Assembly: GCF_030687895.1 (NCBI RefSeq)
Contig: NZ_CP117452.1
Span: forward strand, 1,009,501-1,073,500
DNA length: 64,000 nt
Origin: Pseudomonas sp. FP198
GTDB lineage: Bacteria; Pseudomonadota; Gammaproteobacteria; Pseudomonadales; Pseudomonadaceae
Direction of reading: 5' to 3'
Positions 27,712 to 38,335 of this stretch are shown piece by piece; position 1 is the stretch's first letter, and each line of letters opens with the position of its first letter. The translations under genes were made by a program, and so were the position numbers. The notes below the pieces were generated by a model, which made no database searches, had not been told where the DNA came from, and saw only the letters and a list, made by a program, of their open reading frames with translations.

Positions 27712-28017
27712 CTATCTATACGCCGTGGCAATGCCCTGGCGCTCTTCCAGGCACTCCGGCGCGCCCATCTCGAACTCCCGGCAGATCAGCGGACGTTTTT
27801 CGTAGATCGTGCATCTCATGGTGTCGCGATCCAGCGCCGCACACCAGCCGTCGTCAAGGCGCAGCATCACCTCTCCACCCCAGTCGTCCGTGTCGATGAA
27901 GCGCTCGGGCACACCGGTGTCGGTGATCAACATGACTTCCAATTGGCAGCAGCACGCCGCACACGTTGAACACGTGACGGCGGGCGCGGCGATTTCGTGC
28001 AGCGGGATGGTCTTCAT
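27712..28017 (-). CDS. YkgJ-family cysteine-cluster protein
   Basis: 101 aa. The N-terminal cluster C-S-T-C-A-A-C-C-C (residues about 16-24) and downstream Cys in DRDTMRCTIYEKRPLICREF are the zinc/iron chelating (CxxCxxCC) pattern of PF03692. The role of this family is unknown; some members are thought to bind Fe-S or Zn. Convergent with pagL. It may be in one unit with the SDR gene, 28 nt upstream. Confidence 0.85.
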   Translation of the reverse strand: MKTIPLHEIAAPAVTCSTCAACCCQLEVMLITDTGVPERFIDTDDWGGEVMLRLDDGWCAALDRDTMRCTIYEKRPLICREFEMGAPECLEERQGIATAYR

Positions 28018-28045
28018 GGCGCGCAGTGTAAGGCAAGCGCGCTAT

Positions 28046-28810
28046 TCAGGGGTGTCCCTTGATCGGGCACTGATAGCTGTCCGAACGTGAATGCGCGCCC
28101 GCCAGCACCGTGTCGTTCGAGGGCAATGGCCAGAGCAGGTTCATGGACATGGCGGGCAGGATCACTTCAAGGGGACGTTCGGTCAGTTGGGTCAGGATGT
28201 GATGGGCCGCCGTTTCAGCCGACCATCGAATCGACGGCGGCAAGCCATCGTCTATGGCCGGCGATGAGTTGTCGAATCCTGGGTGGACGATGGTCACGTC
28301 GATGCCATCGCGGGCCAGTTTGCCGCGTGCCGATTCGAATAGAAAGCGCATCCCTTGGTCCCCGGCCTCGAATTGCGAGGGCGGCAGATAGGTCAGCGGA
28401 CTGGCGATGCCCACCAGATGGGTCCCATTGCCGGCGCGCAGCAATGGCGAGGCCGCCTCGATACACAGGCTGGCGGCCAGCAGGTTGCTGCGCACGATGT
28501 GCTCGATGATCGATGGGTTGACGGGGTGTCCGCTGATGTATTCGGCGGTACCGGCGTTGATGATCACGGTATCCAGAGAGCCCCATTCCCGGGCGATTCG
28601 CTCGCCCGCCTCGCGTACGGCCTGACTGTCGGTCAGATTGCCGGCCACGATCAGGACCTGTCCTGGATATCTTGCCAAAAGCGTATCGCACGGCAAGCGT
28701 GAGCTCACAGCCAGATGGGCGCCGGTGCGCAGTATCGATTCGGCCAAAGAGGCGCCAATTCCATTACCGGCGCCGGTCAGCCAGTATCGCCGTGGCGGTG
28801 TCGAAGCCAT
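28046..28810 (-). CDS. SDR-family protein with non-canonical active site
   Basis: 254 aa. The Rossmann N terminus is normal: WLTGAGNGIGASLAESIL (TGxxxGIG), then D/NLTDS and a NAG motif in VIINAGTAEY. The Ser is at GIASPLTY, but the usual Tyr-x-x-x-Lys that follows 10-13 residues later reads F-x-x-x-D in SQFEAGDQG. It may therefore bind NAD(P) without standard oxidoreductase chemistry. It lies directly after the photolyase gene on the same strand, 112 nt downstream, and may be part of the photobiology cluster. Function unknown. Confidence 0.8.
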   Translation of the reverse strand: MASTPPRRYWLTGAGNGIGASLAESILRTGAHLAVSSRLPCDTLLARYPGQVLIVAGNLTDSQAVREAGERIAREWGSLDTVIINAGTAEYISGHPVNPSIIEHIVRSNLLAASLCIEAASPLLRAGNGTHLVGIASPLTYLPPSQFEAGDQGMRFLFESARGKLARDGIDVTIVHPGFDNSSPAIDDGLPPSIRWSAETAAHHILTQLTERPLEVILPAMSMNLLWPLPSNDTVLAGAHSRSDSYQCPIKGHP

Positions 28811-28922
28811 TCCTCACTCCTTGTTTACCGGACGATGCACAACGGTCTCACGACTATATCGTCATACTATTGAGAATGGCAGCCCGCATCGGCCGACCCC
28901 TGTTCGTTCACCGCACAAATTC

Positions 28923-30356
28923 TCAGCCGACCTCCTGCCGTGACGGCAGGTTCCTGAACGCTGCCAGGGCGCGGGCCCTGGACTGGCTGAGGTCGACGAT
29001 CGGAGCGGGGTAGTCCACCGCGTCAAACAAATCGCCACGGGTATTCGGGCTATGGACATCCGGCTTATCGAGATCGTTCAGTTCGGGTAGCCAGCGTTTG
29101 ATGAACAACCCCTCGCGGTCGAATTTTTCCGATTGGCTCAACGGGTTGAAAATCCGGAACCAGGGCGCCGAGTCCGTGCCGGTCGAGGCGCTCCACTGCC
29201 AGCCGCCATTGTTTGCCGCCAGGTCACCGTCGATCAGGTGCTGCATGAAAAAGCGTTCGCCTTCCCGCCAATTGATCAACAGATTCTTGGTCAGGAACAT
29301 CGCCACCACCATCCGTAGGCGGTTGTGCATCCAGCCGGTCTCCAGCAATTGGCGCATGGCAGCGTCAATGATCGGCAAGCCTGTACGGGCTTCTTTCCAC
29401 GCCGCCAGTGCCTGGGGGTCGTTGCGCCAGGCCAGGGCCTCGGTTTCCGGGCGGAACGCGCGGTGGCGCGATACGCGGGGGAATCCCACCAGAACGTGTT
29501 TATAGAATTCGCGCCAGAGCAGTTCATTAATCCAGGTCACGGCGCCGACGTTTCCACTCTCGAACTCGCCCTGATTGGCCTGCAGCGCGGCGTGCAGACA
29601 CTGGCGCGGTGAAACCACGCCGGCCACCAGATAGGCCGACAGCTGGCTGGTCCCGGGTCTGGCCGGAAAATCCCGTTCGCTCTGGTAGTAATCGATGTGT
29701 TGTTCGACGAACGACTCGACCCGGCGCCGGGCTTCGCTTTCGCCGGCGGGCCAGAGATCGCGCAGCGCCGCATTTGGCGGGTTGAACCCTTCGACCTGCG
29801 TCGGCAGCGGATCGCTGGCGATGGAGGTCGGTGCCTGCCGGACAGGCGCGGGCACCAGGTCCGGTAAGGAAAAATGCAGGCGGCTATAGCAGACTTTGCG
29901 AAATTGGCTGAATACCTGGAAATAGCTGCCGGTCTTGGTCAGGACGCTGCCGGGCTTGAACAGGAGCTGGTCGAGATGGCTGTGAAATTCCACGCCCTCA
30001 TCCTTTAGCGCCCGGGCGACGTCGGCGTCGCGCCGGGTTTCATTCAGGCCGTATTCCTCGTTGACGTGTACGGCGCCGATGCCCAGCTCGCGACATAACG
30101 TGACCAGCACTTGCGGGGCCTGATTCCAATACTCCGTGTTGCGGATCAGCAATGGGATGTTCAGTTCCGCCAGGGCCGTGCTCAATGCCGCGAGGTTGCG
30201 CAACCAGAAATCGATCTTGCAGGGTGCATCGTCATGGGCCGCCCATTGCTTCGGGCTCGGCAGGTAGACCGCTACGCAGGGCCCCCGGGCAGCGGCGGCC
30301 GCCAGGGCGGTGTTGTCGTGCAGGCGCAGGTCGCTGCGCAGCCAGATCAATTGCAT
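28923..30356 (-). CDS. phrB: Deoxyribodipyrimidine photolyase
   Basis: 477 aa from MQLIWLRSDLRLHD at 30356. The N-terminal alpha/beta antenna domain (about 1-130) and the C-terminal FAD domain with NELLWREFYKH, TGLPIIDAAMRQL, WMHNRLRMVVAMFL, NNGGWQWSASTGTD and FRIFNPLSQ are all typical of class I CPD photolyases. It repairs pyrimidine dimers using blue/near-UV light. It follows litR by 12 nt, so expression should depend on the same promoter at 32.3 kb. Confidence 0.95.
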   Translation of the reverse strand: MQLIWLRSDLRLHDNTALAAAAARGPCVAVYLPSPKQWAAHDDAPCKIDFWLRNLAALSTALAELNIPLLIRNTEYWNQAPQVLVTLCRELGIGAVHVNEEYGLNETRRDADVARALKDEGVEFHSHLDQLLFKPGSVLTKTGSYFQVFSQFRKVCYSRLHFSLPDLVPAPVRQAPTSIASDPLPTQVEGFNPPNAALRDLWPAGESEARRRVESFVEQHIDYYQSERDFPARPGTSQLSAYLVAGVVSPRQCLHAALQANQGEFESGNVGAVTWINELLWREFYKHVLVGFPRVSRHRAFRPETEALAWRNDPQALAAWKEARTGLPIIDAAMRQLLETGWMHNRLRMVVAMFLTKNLLINWREGERFFMQHLIDGDLAANNGGWQWSASTGTDSAPWFRIFNPLSQSEKFDREGLFIKRWLPELNDLDKPDVHSPNTRGDLFDAVDYPAPIVDLSQSRARALAAFRNLPSRQEVG

Positions 30357-30368
30357 GGATTTTTCCAA

Positions 30369-31307
30369 CTAGAGGAGTTCTCTGCGGCTCAGTTCGCGAT
30401 GAGCCGATAGCGGGTCTTCGGCCCAGCTGACGTTGCTCATTGCCGCGCTTGCAGACAGCTTGGCCTGGTGAATCGAGGCGGCGGGGCCGGCGATGATGAT
30501 CGGGCAGTCGAGCCCGCCCAGCAGCCTGGGCAATTGCGACAGGTTCAGTGCCTGGCTCGAATACAGCAGCACGCCGCGGGCCTTGAGCCGTTCGACCGCC
30601 AGGGCCAACTCGCCCGCCGGGAGCGGCCCGTCGAACACCTCCACGGGACAGTCGGCGCTGCTTGCCAGCCAGGCGGTGAGCCACAACTGGGGCTCCTGGG
30701 GCACCTCGGACTGGTTGATCATCAACAGCGGTGCGCCGCGCAACTGGCGGTTGTTGTGGTAGATCCGGCTGCCGAATTTGCTGCGCAGCCAGGAGTACAG
30801 AAAGACCTTTTCCAGCTGCGCGCCGAACTGGCTCTGCCAGCGCAATTGCAACTCACCCAGCAAGGGCAGGAGCAACTGTTCACAAACAGTCCAAGGCGGA
30901 TACAGCGCCATGGCCTGGTTCACCGACTCATCGACCTGACGCTCGGCCAGTTGCGTCACCGCCAGCATCAGGGCATGGCGCTGACGTTGCCAGTCGTCTT
31001 CCAACGGTTCGCCTGACGGCTGCGGTGTGTCGAGCAACGGTTTTATCTTGCTCACGGCCACGCCACGATCGATCCAGGTGAGGATGCTCAGGATCCGCTG
31101 CACATGTTCGCGGTTGAACAAGCGATGGCCCTTGGGCGTACGGTGCGGCACGATCAACCCGTAGCGCCGCTCCCAGGCTCGCAGCGTGACGGCATTGACG
31201 CCGGTTTGCCGGGCGACTTCGCGGATGGGCAGCCAGCCCTGCGCGAGGGCCTTGGCGAAGTCGGCGCCCAGGTCTTCGCTGGCGCTGGAGTCGAGTTCGT
31301 TCTTCAT
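30369..31307 (-). CDS. litR: MerR-family regulator, class II LitR-like
   Basis: 312 aa. The MerR DNA-binding domain covers about residues 27-95: LPIREVARQTGVNAVTLRAW, ERRYGLIVPHRTPKGHR and LFNREHVQRILSI. The remaining 210 residues have the size of the CarH/LitR light-sensor region, but I do not see the E/D-x-H-x-x-G adenosylcobalamin signature. That fits the class II LitR described for P. putida, which lacks B12 and works with a LOV protein. Its start overlaps the upstream gene's stop (ATGA). It sits in the photolyase operon and probably represses it in the dark through the TGTACA sites nearby. Confidence 0.85.
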   Translation of the reverse strand: MKNELDSSASEDLGADFAKALAQGWLPIREVARQTGVNAVTLRAWERRYGLIVPHRTPKGHRLFNREHVQRILSILTWIDRGVAVSKIKPLLDTPQPSGEPLEDDWQRQRHALMLAVTQLAERQVDESVNQAMALYPPWTVCEQLLLPLLGELQLRWQSQFGAQLEKVFLYSWLRSKFGSRIYHNNRQLRGAPLLMINQSEVPQEPQLWLTAWLASSADCPVEVFDGPLPAGELALAVERLKARGVLLYSSQALNLSQLPRLLGGLDCPIIIAGPAASIHQAKLSASAAMSNVSWAEDPLSAHRELSRRELL

Positions 31308-32269
31308 CAGATGGCGTTTCGCAAGCTGAGGTTCTCGGGGTGCGGTTGCAGGTAGACCTGTTGCGCGAGATAGGGGTCGGGGTGCTGGCGCAGATGATGC
31401 TTGAGCAACGTCAACGGCACCACCAGTGGCACAATACCAAGACGGTACTGCCCGATCAGGTGCTGCACCTCCTGCTTGTCATCGGCATCGATGGCGCGCT
31501 TGAGGTAACCGCTCAGGTGCTGCAGGACGTTGGTGTGCGTGCGTCGGGTGGCGCATTTCTTCAAGGCGGCCATCAGCGCGCTGAAATAACGCTGGCCCAG
31601 CTCGTCTGGATCGGCCTTGCCCATGTTGCCCAGCATGTTGCCCAGCGCCTTGTATTGCTCCGGATTGTGGGCCATCAACAGGTACTTGTAGCGTGAGTGA
31701 AATTCAATCAGGTCGCGTCGGGTCAGCCCCCGGCGGCGCAGCGGTTGCCAGGCGGCATAGGCGAATACACGGGTCAGAAAGTTCTCGCGCAGTACCGGAT
31801 CATTCAGGCGGCCGTCTTCCTCCACCGGTAGATCGGGGTGGCGCTCGCAAAAGGCCTGGGCGTAGACACCACGTCCACCGCCGTCCTGCGGGACGCCGTT
31901 GTGGTCGTAGACCTTGACCCGCTCCAGCCCGCAGGACGGCGACTTCTGCATGAAGATATAGCCGCAGATGTCGTCCAGCTCAGCGGCCATTTGTCGTCCG
32001 TAATCGGCCAATGGCTGGGTCACGTCGAGGTCTCGCTTCACCGTGCCGACCGCGTCGGGGCGCGCGGGGTTGCCAACCAGCCGGATCGGCTCGCGCGGGA
32101 CGCCCAGGCCAATGGCGACTTCCGGACACACCGGCACGAAATCGAAGTACTCGACCAGCGTGCGGCTGCACAACGGCGATTGCTTGTGACCACCATTGAA
32201 GCGCACCTCGGCACCCATCAGGCAGGCGCTGATGGCAATTTTCGGTTTGGTGATAGTTTCGTTGGGCAT
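31307..32269 (-). CDS. DUF523 and DUF1722 protein (YbgA-type fusion)
   Basis: 320 aa. Residues about 8-165 are DUF523 (ISACLMGAEVRFNGGHK, PVCPEVAIGLGVPREPIRLV, FMQKSPSCGLERVKVYD). Residues about 185-300 are DUF1722/YbgA (FHSRYKYLLMAHNPEQYKAL, HLSGYLKRAIDADDKQEV). The two domains are commonly fused and often lie next to photolyase; their biochemistry is not settled. It is the first gene of the DUF523-litR-phr unit, with paired TTGTACA sites just upstream. Confidence 0.9.
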   Translation of the reverse strand: MPNETITKPKIAISACLMGAEVRFNGGHKQSPLCSRTLVEYFDFVPVCPEVAIGLGVPREPIRLVGNPARPDAVGTVKRDLDVTQPLADYGRQMAAELDDICGYIFMQKSPSCGLERVKVYDHNGVPQDGGGRGVYAQAFCERHPDLPVEEDGRLNDPVLRENFLTRVFAYAAWQPLRRRGLTRRDLIEFHSRYKYLLMAHNPEQYKALGNMLGNMGKADPDELGQRYFSALMAALKKCATRRTHTNVLQHLSGYLKRAIDADDKQEVQHLIGQYRLGIVPLVVPLTLLKHHLRQHPDPYLAQQVYLQPHPENLSLRNAI

Positions 32270-32292
32270 GGGCGACCTCTGCTGGGTAAATC

Positions 32293-32317
32293 TTGTACAT
32301 ATATTATTGCTTGTACA
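32293..32317. promoter_or_regulatory. Paired TTGTACA sites, likely LitR operator of the litR-phr unit
   Basis: TTGTACA occurs at 32293-32299 and 32311-32317, start to start 18 nt, 24-48 nt upstream of the DUF523/DUF1722 start. TGTACA half-sites are typical of CarH/LitR MerR operators. In the minus direction the distal copy can double as a -35 box (TTGTAC). Autoregulation by LitR is inferred. Confidence 0.65.
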
Positions 32318-32441
32318 ATATTTTCATCATAGGTCGGTACGCGAACAAGTCAACCGATTGTTCCAGGTCGAAGGACGATGTCGTGACCTGGCCGCCGGCT
32401 GCTGCCTCTCGTGACAGCAGCGGATGGCTTGGGGAATGCGC

Positions 32442-33503
<1,062 letters not shown>

Positions 33504-33624
33504 TTACCGTTCGCGTTTTGGCGGGTTGTCCTATTGTTAGGTACAGACCCTGTCCGATATGAAAAATGCCTACTTATAAAAATAGACTAATGGGCCAGGT
33601 AAAACGCGAGCCGAGGAACATCTC

Positions 33625-34524
33625 ATGCACATATTGCTGACCGGCGGTACTGGTTTGATCGGACGTCAACTCTGCCGGCACTGGCTGGAGCAGGGACATC
33701 GCCTGACGGTCTGGAGTCGTCGGCCCGAACAGGTGGCGAAAATCTGCGGCGCGCAGGTGCGCGGTATCGCCAGCCTCGATGAGCTTGGCGAACCGGTGGA
33801 CGCGGTCGTCAACCTTGCCGGCGCGCCTATTGGCGACCGGCCCTGGAGCCATAAACGCAAGATGCTGCTGTGGAGCAGCCGCGTCACGCTGACCGAGGGT
33901 CTGCTGGCCTGGCTGGAGCGTTGCGAACAGAAACCGCAGGTGCTGATTTCCGGCTCTGCGGTGGGCTGGTATGGCGACGGCGGCGAGCGGGAGTTGACCG
34001 AAGAGTCCGGGCCGGTCAGCGAAGACTTCGCCAGCCAGTTGTGCATCGCCTGGGAAGAAACCGCGCAACGTGCCGAAGCGCTGGGCATACGCGTGGTGCT
34101 GGTTCGCACCGGCCTGGTCCTGTCTGCCGAGGGCGGCTTTTTGTCGCGGCTGTTGCTGCCGTTCAAACTGGCTATGGGCGGGCGTATCGGCAGCGGCCGG
34201 CAGTGGATGCCCTGGATTCATATCGACGATCAAATCGCCCTGATTGATTTTCTTCTGCTCCGCAGCGATGCCAGCGGTCCTTATAATGCCTGCGCACCGA
34301 ACCCGGTGCGCAACCGCGATTTCGCCAAGGCCTTGGGGCACGTGCTGCATCGCCCGGCCGTGGTGCCGATGCCGGAGCTTGCGTTGAAAATCGCGTTGGG
34401 GGAGTTGTCATTGCTGTTGCTGGGAGGCCAGCGCGCCACGCCCGCCCGATTGCAGGCGGCGGGGTTTTCATTCCGGTTCACTGAGTTGTCTGCGGCCCTG
34501 GAAGATTTGTCGGGTCGCCTTTGA
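33625..34524 (+). CDS. TIGR01777 family NAD-dependent epimerase (YfcH-like)
   Basis: 299 aa. [20 protein letters not shown] is the extended-SDR nucleotide loop; [31 protein letters not shown] and [13 protein letters not shown] are family motifs, and the C-terminal DUF1731 domain ([19 protein letters not shown]) is present. The substrate is unknown. Upstream sequence shares an intergenic region with TGTACA sites; it is followed by hemH after 13 nt, so the two are probably co-transcribed. Confidence 0.92.
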   Translation: MHILLTGGTGLIGRQLCRHWLEQGHRLTVWSRRPEQVAKICGAQVRGIASLDELGEPVDAVVNLAGAPIGDRPWSHKRKMLLWSSRVTLTEGLLAWLERCEQKPQVLISGSAVGWYGDGGERELTEESGPVSEDFASQLCIAWEETAQRAEALGIRVVLVRTGLVLSAEGGFLSRLLLPFKLAMGGRIGSGRQWMPWIHIDDQIALIDFLLLRSDASGPYNACAPNPVRNRDFAKALGHVLHRPAVVPMPELALKIALGELSLLLLGGQRATPARLQAAGFSFRFTELSAALEDLSGRL

Positions 34525-34537
34525 AATAGGACGTTGC

Positions 34538-35563
34538 ATGACCGATCACGCGTTGCTTCTGGTGAATCTGGGTTCGCCTGCCTCCACCTCGGTGGCCGAT
34601 GTACGCCGCTACCTCAACCAGTTTCTGATGGACCCCTACGTCATCGACCTGCCATGGCCGGTGCGGCGGCTACTGGTGTCGCTGATCCTGATCAAGCGCC
34701 CCGAGCAATCGGCCCACGCCTATGCCTCGATCTGGTGGGAAGAGGGCTCGCCGCTGGTGGTCCTCAGTCGTCGTCTGCAACAGGCCATGAGCGCGCAATG
34801 GACCCAGGGCCCGGTGGAGCTGGCAATGCGTTATGGGGAGCCATCGATCGAATCGACCCTGGTGCGCCTGGCAAGCCAGGGGCACACGAAAATCACCCTG
34901 GCGCCGCTGTACCCGCAGTTCGCCGACAGCACCGTGACCACGGTCATCGAAGAAGCCAAGCGGGTCGTGCGCGAGAAAAAGCTCAAGGTGCAGTTCTCGA
35001 TTCTCCAGCCCTTCTATGACCAGCCGGAATATATCGATGCCCTGGTTGCCAGCGCCAAGCCGTACCTGATGCAGGATTACGATCATTTGTTGCTGAGTTT
35101 CCATGGCCTGCCGGAGCGGCATCTGACCAAGCTCGACCCTACGGGCTATCACTGCTTCAAGGACGCCGATTGCTGCCGGAACGCGCCGCCGGAAGTCATG
35201 GCCACGTGTTACCGCGCCCAGTGTATTCGTACCGCCGAGCTGTTCGCCCGGCAGATGGGGCTGGCGGATGGCAAATGGTCGGTGTCGTTCCAGTCGCGAC
35301 TGGGACGGGCCAAGTGGATCGAACCTTACACCGAGGCGCGCCTGGACGAACTGGCCAAAAGCGGCGTGAAGAAAGTACTGGTGATGTGCCCGGCATTCGT
35401 TGCCGATTGCATCGAGACGCTGGAAGAAATCGGCGACCGCGGGCGCGAGCAGTTTCGCGAAGCGGGAGGGGAGGAGTTGGTACTGGTGCCGTGTCTCAAT
35501 GACGATCCGCAGTGGGCGAAGGTGTTGAGCACCCTTTGCGAGCGGGCGCCGCTGGCGTTGTAG
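34538..35563 (+). CDS. hemH: Ferrochelatase
   Basis: 341 aa. [12 protein letters not shown] at the N terminus, the active-site His in [13 protein letters not shown], and [14 protein letters not shown] with [15 protein letters not shown] mark ferrochelatase. It inserts Fe2+ into protoporphyrin IX. A Cys pair after [15 protein letters not shown] is seen in some family members. Co-directional with the TIGR01777 gene and close to the light-response genes, which fits protection from photosensitising porphyrin. Confidence 0.97.
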   Translation: MTDHALLLVNLGSPASTSVADVRRYLNQFLMDPYVIDLPWPVRRLLVSLILIKRPEQSAHAYASIWWEEGSPLVVLSRRLQQAMSAQWTQGPVELAMRYGEPSIESTLVRLASQGHTKITLAPLYPQFADSTVTTVIEEAKRVVREKKLKVQFSILQPFYDQPEYIDALVASAKPYLMQDYDHLLLSFHGLPERHLTKLDPTGYHCFKDADCCRNAPPEVMATCYRAQCIRTAELFARQMGLADGKWSVSFQSRLGRAKWIEPYTEARLDELAKSGVKKVLVMCPAFVADCIETLEEIGDRGREQFREAGGEELVLVPCLNDDPQWAKVLSTLCERAPLAL

Positions 35564-35576
35564 ATATCAGCGGCCC

Positions 35577-35667
35577 CTTCGCGAGCAGGCTCGCTCCCAC
35601 AGGGAAAACGGTGGTCACAAAGTTTGTGTCCACAACATCTTCTGTGGGAGCGAGCCTGCTCGCGAAG
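35577..35667. repeat. REP pair, GTGGGAGCGAGC family
   Basis: Arms 35577-35601 and 35643-35667 are perfect reverse complements, with a 41-nt spacer. Lies between convergent hemH and uraA. Confidence 0.9.
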
Positions 35668-35690
35668 CTTTCTGACTGACGACAGAAAAC

Positions 35691-36965
35691 TCAGATCAGC
35701 GGCTCATCCGCCTTCTTCTGCTTCCAGCCATCATTACCCGGCAAAATCAGGTTCAACGCGATCGCCACCACGGCGCACAGCGCGATGCCCTTGAGGCCGA
35801 AGTCGTCCGGGCCGGTACCGGTGCCGACCAGTACGCCGCCGATGCCGAACACCAGCGTCACCGAAACGATCACCAGGTTGCGTGCTTCGCCCAGGTCGAT
35901 CTTGTGGCGGATCAGCGTGTTCATGCCCACCGCCGCGATCGAACCGAACAACAGGCACAAAATCCCGCCCATCACCGGCACCGGAATGCTTTGCAGCAGT
36001 GCGCCGAACTTGCCGATGAACGCAAGGCTGATGGCGAAAATCGAGGCCCAGGTCATGATCTTCGGGTTGTAGTTCTTGGTCAGCATCACCGCGCCAGTCA
36101 CTTCGGCATAGGTGGTGTTGGGCGGGCCGCCGAACAGGCCGGCTGCGGTGGTGGCAATACCGTCACCGAACAGCGTGCGATGCAGGCCGGGTTTTTTCAG
36201 GTAGTCGCGACCGGTCACGCTACCCACGGCGATCACCCCGCCGATGTGTTCGATCGCTGGCGCCAGGGCTACCGGCACGATGAACAGGATCGCTTGCCAG
36301 TTGAACTCCGGCGCGGTGAAGGCCGGCAGGGCGAACCAGGGGGCGGCGGCGATTTTCGCGGTATCGACGACACCGAAGAAAAAGGCCATGGCAAAACCCA
36401 CCAATACGCCGGAGATGATCGGCACCAGGCGGAAAATGCCTTTGCCGAACACGGCGACGATCAAAGTAGTGAGCAACGCCGGCATCGAGATCAGCATCGC
36501 GGTCTGATAGTGAATCAGCTCGGTGCCGTCGCCGGCCTTGCCCATCGCCATGTTGGCGGCGATTGGCGCCATCGCCAGGCCGATGGAAATGATCACCGGG
36601 CCGATCACCACCGGTGGCAGCAGCCGGTCAATGAAGCCGGTGCCCTTGATCTTCACCGCCAGGCCCAGGAACGTATAGACGAAACCGGCCGCCATCACGC
36701 CGCCCATGGTCGCCGCGACGCCGAACTGGCCCTTGGCGAGAATGATCGGCGTGATGAAGGCAAAACTCGACGCCAGGAACACCGGCACCTGACGCCCGGT
36801 AACGATCTGGAACAGGATCGTCCCCAGGCCCGCGGTGAACAGCGCCACGTTCGGGTCCAGACCGGTGATCAGCGGCATCAGCACCAGCGCGCCGAAGGCG
36901 ACGAACAGCATCTGTGCGCCGGACAACACCTGACGCCAGAGCGGATCGTTGAATTCATCCTGCAT
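35691..36965 (-). CDS. uraA: Uracil permease
   Basis: 424 aa with about 14 membrane segments. NCS2 features: LPPVVIGPVIISIGLAMAP, EHIGGVIAVGSVTGRDY with the substrate-binding Glu and the C-terminal AVMLTKNYNP and VGMNTLIRHKIDLGEARNL. It imports uracil with protons. It follows upp by 2 nt, so uptake and phosphoribosylation are coupled. Confidence 0.94.
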   Translation of the reverse strand: MQDEFNDPLWRQVLSGAQMLFVAFGALVLMPLITGLDPNVALFTAGLGTILFQIVTGRQVPVFLASSFAFITPIILAKGQFGVAATMGGVMAAGFVYTFLGLAVKIKGTGFIDRLLPPVVIGPVIISIGLAMAPIAANMAMGKAGDGTELIHYQTAMLISMPALLTTLIVAVFGKGIFRLVPIISGVLVGFAMAFFFGVVDTAKIAAAPWFALPAFTAPEFNWQAILFIVPVALAPAIEHIGGVIAVGSVTGRDYLKKPGLHRTLFGDGIATTAAGLFGGPPNTTYAEVTGAVMLTKNYNPKIMTWASIFAISLAFIGKFGALLQSIPVPVMGGILCLLFGSIAAVGMNTLIRHKIDLGEARNLVIVSVTLVFGIGGVLVGTGTGPDDFGLKGIALCAVVAIALNLILPGNDGWKQKKADEPLI

Positions 36966-36967
36966 GC

Positions 36968-37606
36968 TCAGGCGTCCTTCTGCTTGGTGCCGAAGATCTT
37001 GTCGCCGGCATCGCCCAGGCCCGGGATGATGTAGCCGTGCTCGTTGAGTTTCTGGTCAATGGAGGCGGTATAGATGGTCACGTCGGGGTGGGCATCTTCC
37101 ACGGCCTTGATGCCTTCGGGCGCGGCGACCAGGACCATGGCGCGGATGTCCCGGCAACCGGCTTTTTTCAGCAGGTCGATGGTGGCAACCATGGAGCTGC
37201 CGGTGGCGAGCATCGGGTCGATGATCATCGCCAGGCGCTCGTCGATCTCCGGCACCAGTTTTTCCAGGTAGGTATGGGCCTGCAGGGTCTCCTCGTTGCG
37301 GGCCACGCCGACGGCGCTGACCTTGGCACCCGGAATCAGGCTCAGGACGCCTTCGAGCATGCCGATACCGGCACGCAGGATCGGCACCACGGTAATCTTC
37401 TTGCCGGCGATTTTTTCCACCTGCACCGTGCCCGCCCAACCGGCGATCTCGTAGGATTCCAGCGGCAGGTCCTTGGTGGCTTCGTAGGTGAGCAGGGCAC
37501 CGACTTCCTGGGCGAGCTCGCGGAAGTTCTTCGTGCTGATGTCGGCGCGGCGCATCAGGCCGAGTTTATGTCTGATCAGCGGGTGGCGGATCTCGAGGAT
37601 GGGCAT
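36968..37606 (-). CDS. upp: Uracil phosphoribosyltransferase
   Basis: 212 aa from [14 protein letters not shown] at 37606, the standard length; the frame continues to 37630 without support. [15 protein letters not shown], the PRPP loop [15 protein letters not shown] and [16 protein letters not shown] at the C terminus are intact. It makes UMP from uracil and PRPP. Divergent from hpt. Confidence 0.97.
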   Translation of the reverse strand: MPILEIRHPLIRHKLGLMRRADISTKNFRELAQEVGALLTYEATKDLPLESYEIAGWAGTVQVEKIAGKKITVVPILRAGIGMLEGVLSLIPGAKVSAVGVARNEETLQAHTYLEKLVPEIDERLAMIIDPMLATGSSMVATIDLLKKAGCRDIRAMVLVAAPEGIKAVEDAHPDVTIYTASIDQKLNEHGYIIPGLGDAGDKIFGTKQKDA

Positions 37607-37769
37607 GGGGAAGGCTCCGGCGGCGGGCAAAAAAACCGGCCTAGATTAATCTATCCGAGGGTGTTGTCCTATAGACAATACAGAACGTTAGTCCACAAAC
37701 GCTTGATCTGGCCGGGCGGGATGCGTACCTTTGCCCGCTTTTCCGCAAACGCCACCCTTGGAGAGCGCC

Positions 37770-38327
37770 ATGTCCGCTGATCTCGAGCATATCCGTCAAG
37801 TCATGCGAGAGGCTGACTGCCTGTACACCGAAGCTGAAGTCGAAGCGGCCATTGCCCGTGTCGGTGCGCAAATCAACGATCAGTTGGCTGACCGCAACCC
37901 GGTGGTGTTCTGCGTGATGAACGGCGGGCTGATTTTCTCCGGCAAGCTGCTGACCTACCTGGACTTCCCGTTGGAAGCTTCCTACCTGCACGCCACCCGC
38001 TATCGCAACGAAACCAGCGGCGGCGACCTGTTCTGGAAAGCCAAGCCGGAAGTCTCGTTCATCGACCGCGACGTGCTGATCATCGACGATATCCTCGATG
38101 AAGGTCACACCCTGGGCGCGATCATCGATTTCTGCAAACACGCTGGCGCCCGTGCCGTACATACCGCCGTGCTGATCGACAAGGACCACGACCGCAAGGC
38201 CCGTCCCGACCTGAAGGCCGACTTCGTCGGTTTGCCGTGCATCGATCGCTACATCTTTGGCTACGGCATGGACTACAAAGGCTACTGGCGTAACGCCAAT
38301 GGTATTTTTGCCGTCAAGGGGATGTAA
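37770..38327 (+). CDS. hpt: Hypoxanthine-guanine phosphoribosyltransferase
   Basis: 185 aa, start at 37770 with TTGGAG upstream. FCVMNGGLIFSGKLL, the PRPP loop VLIIDDILDEGHTLGAI and DFVGLPCIDRYIFGYGMD are typical. It salvages hypoxanthine and guanine. Convergent with the SulP gene, 8 nt apart, with no obvious terminator. Confidence 0.95.
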   Translation: MSADLEHIRQVMREADCLYTEAEVEAAIARVGAQINDQLADRNPVVFCVMNGGLIFSGKLLTYLDFPLEASYLHATRYRNETSGGDLFWKAKPEVSFIDRDVLIIDDILDEGHTLGAIIDFCKHAGARAVHTAVLIDKDHDRKARPDLKADFVGLPCIDRYIFGYGMDYKGYWRNANGIFAVKGM

Positions 38328-38335
38328 CCACACAG

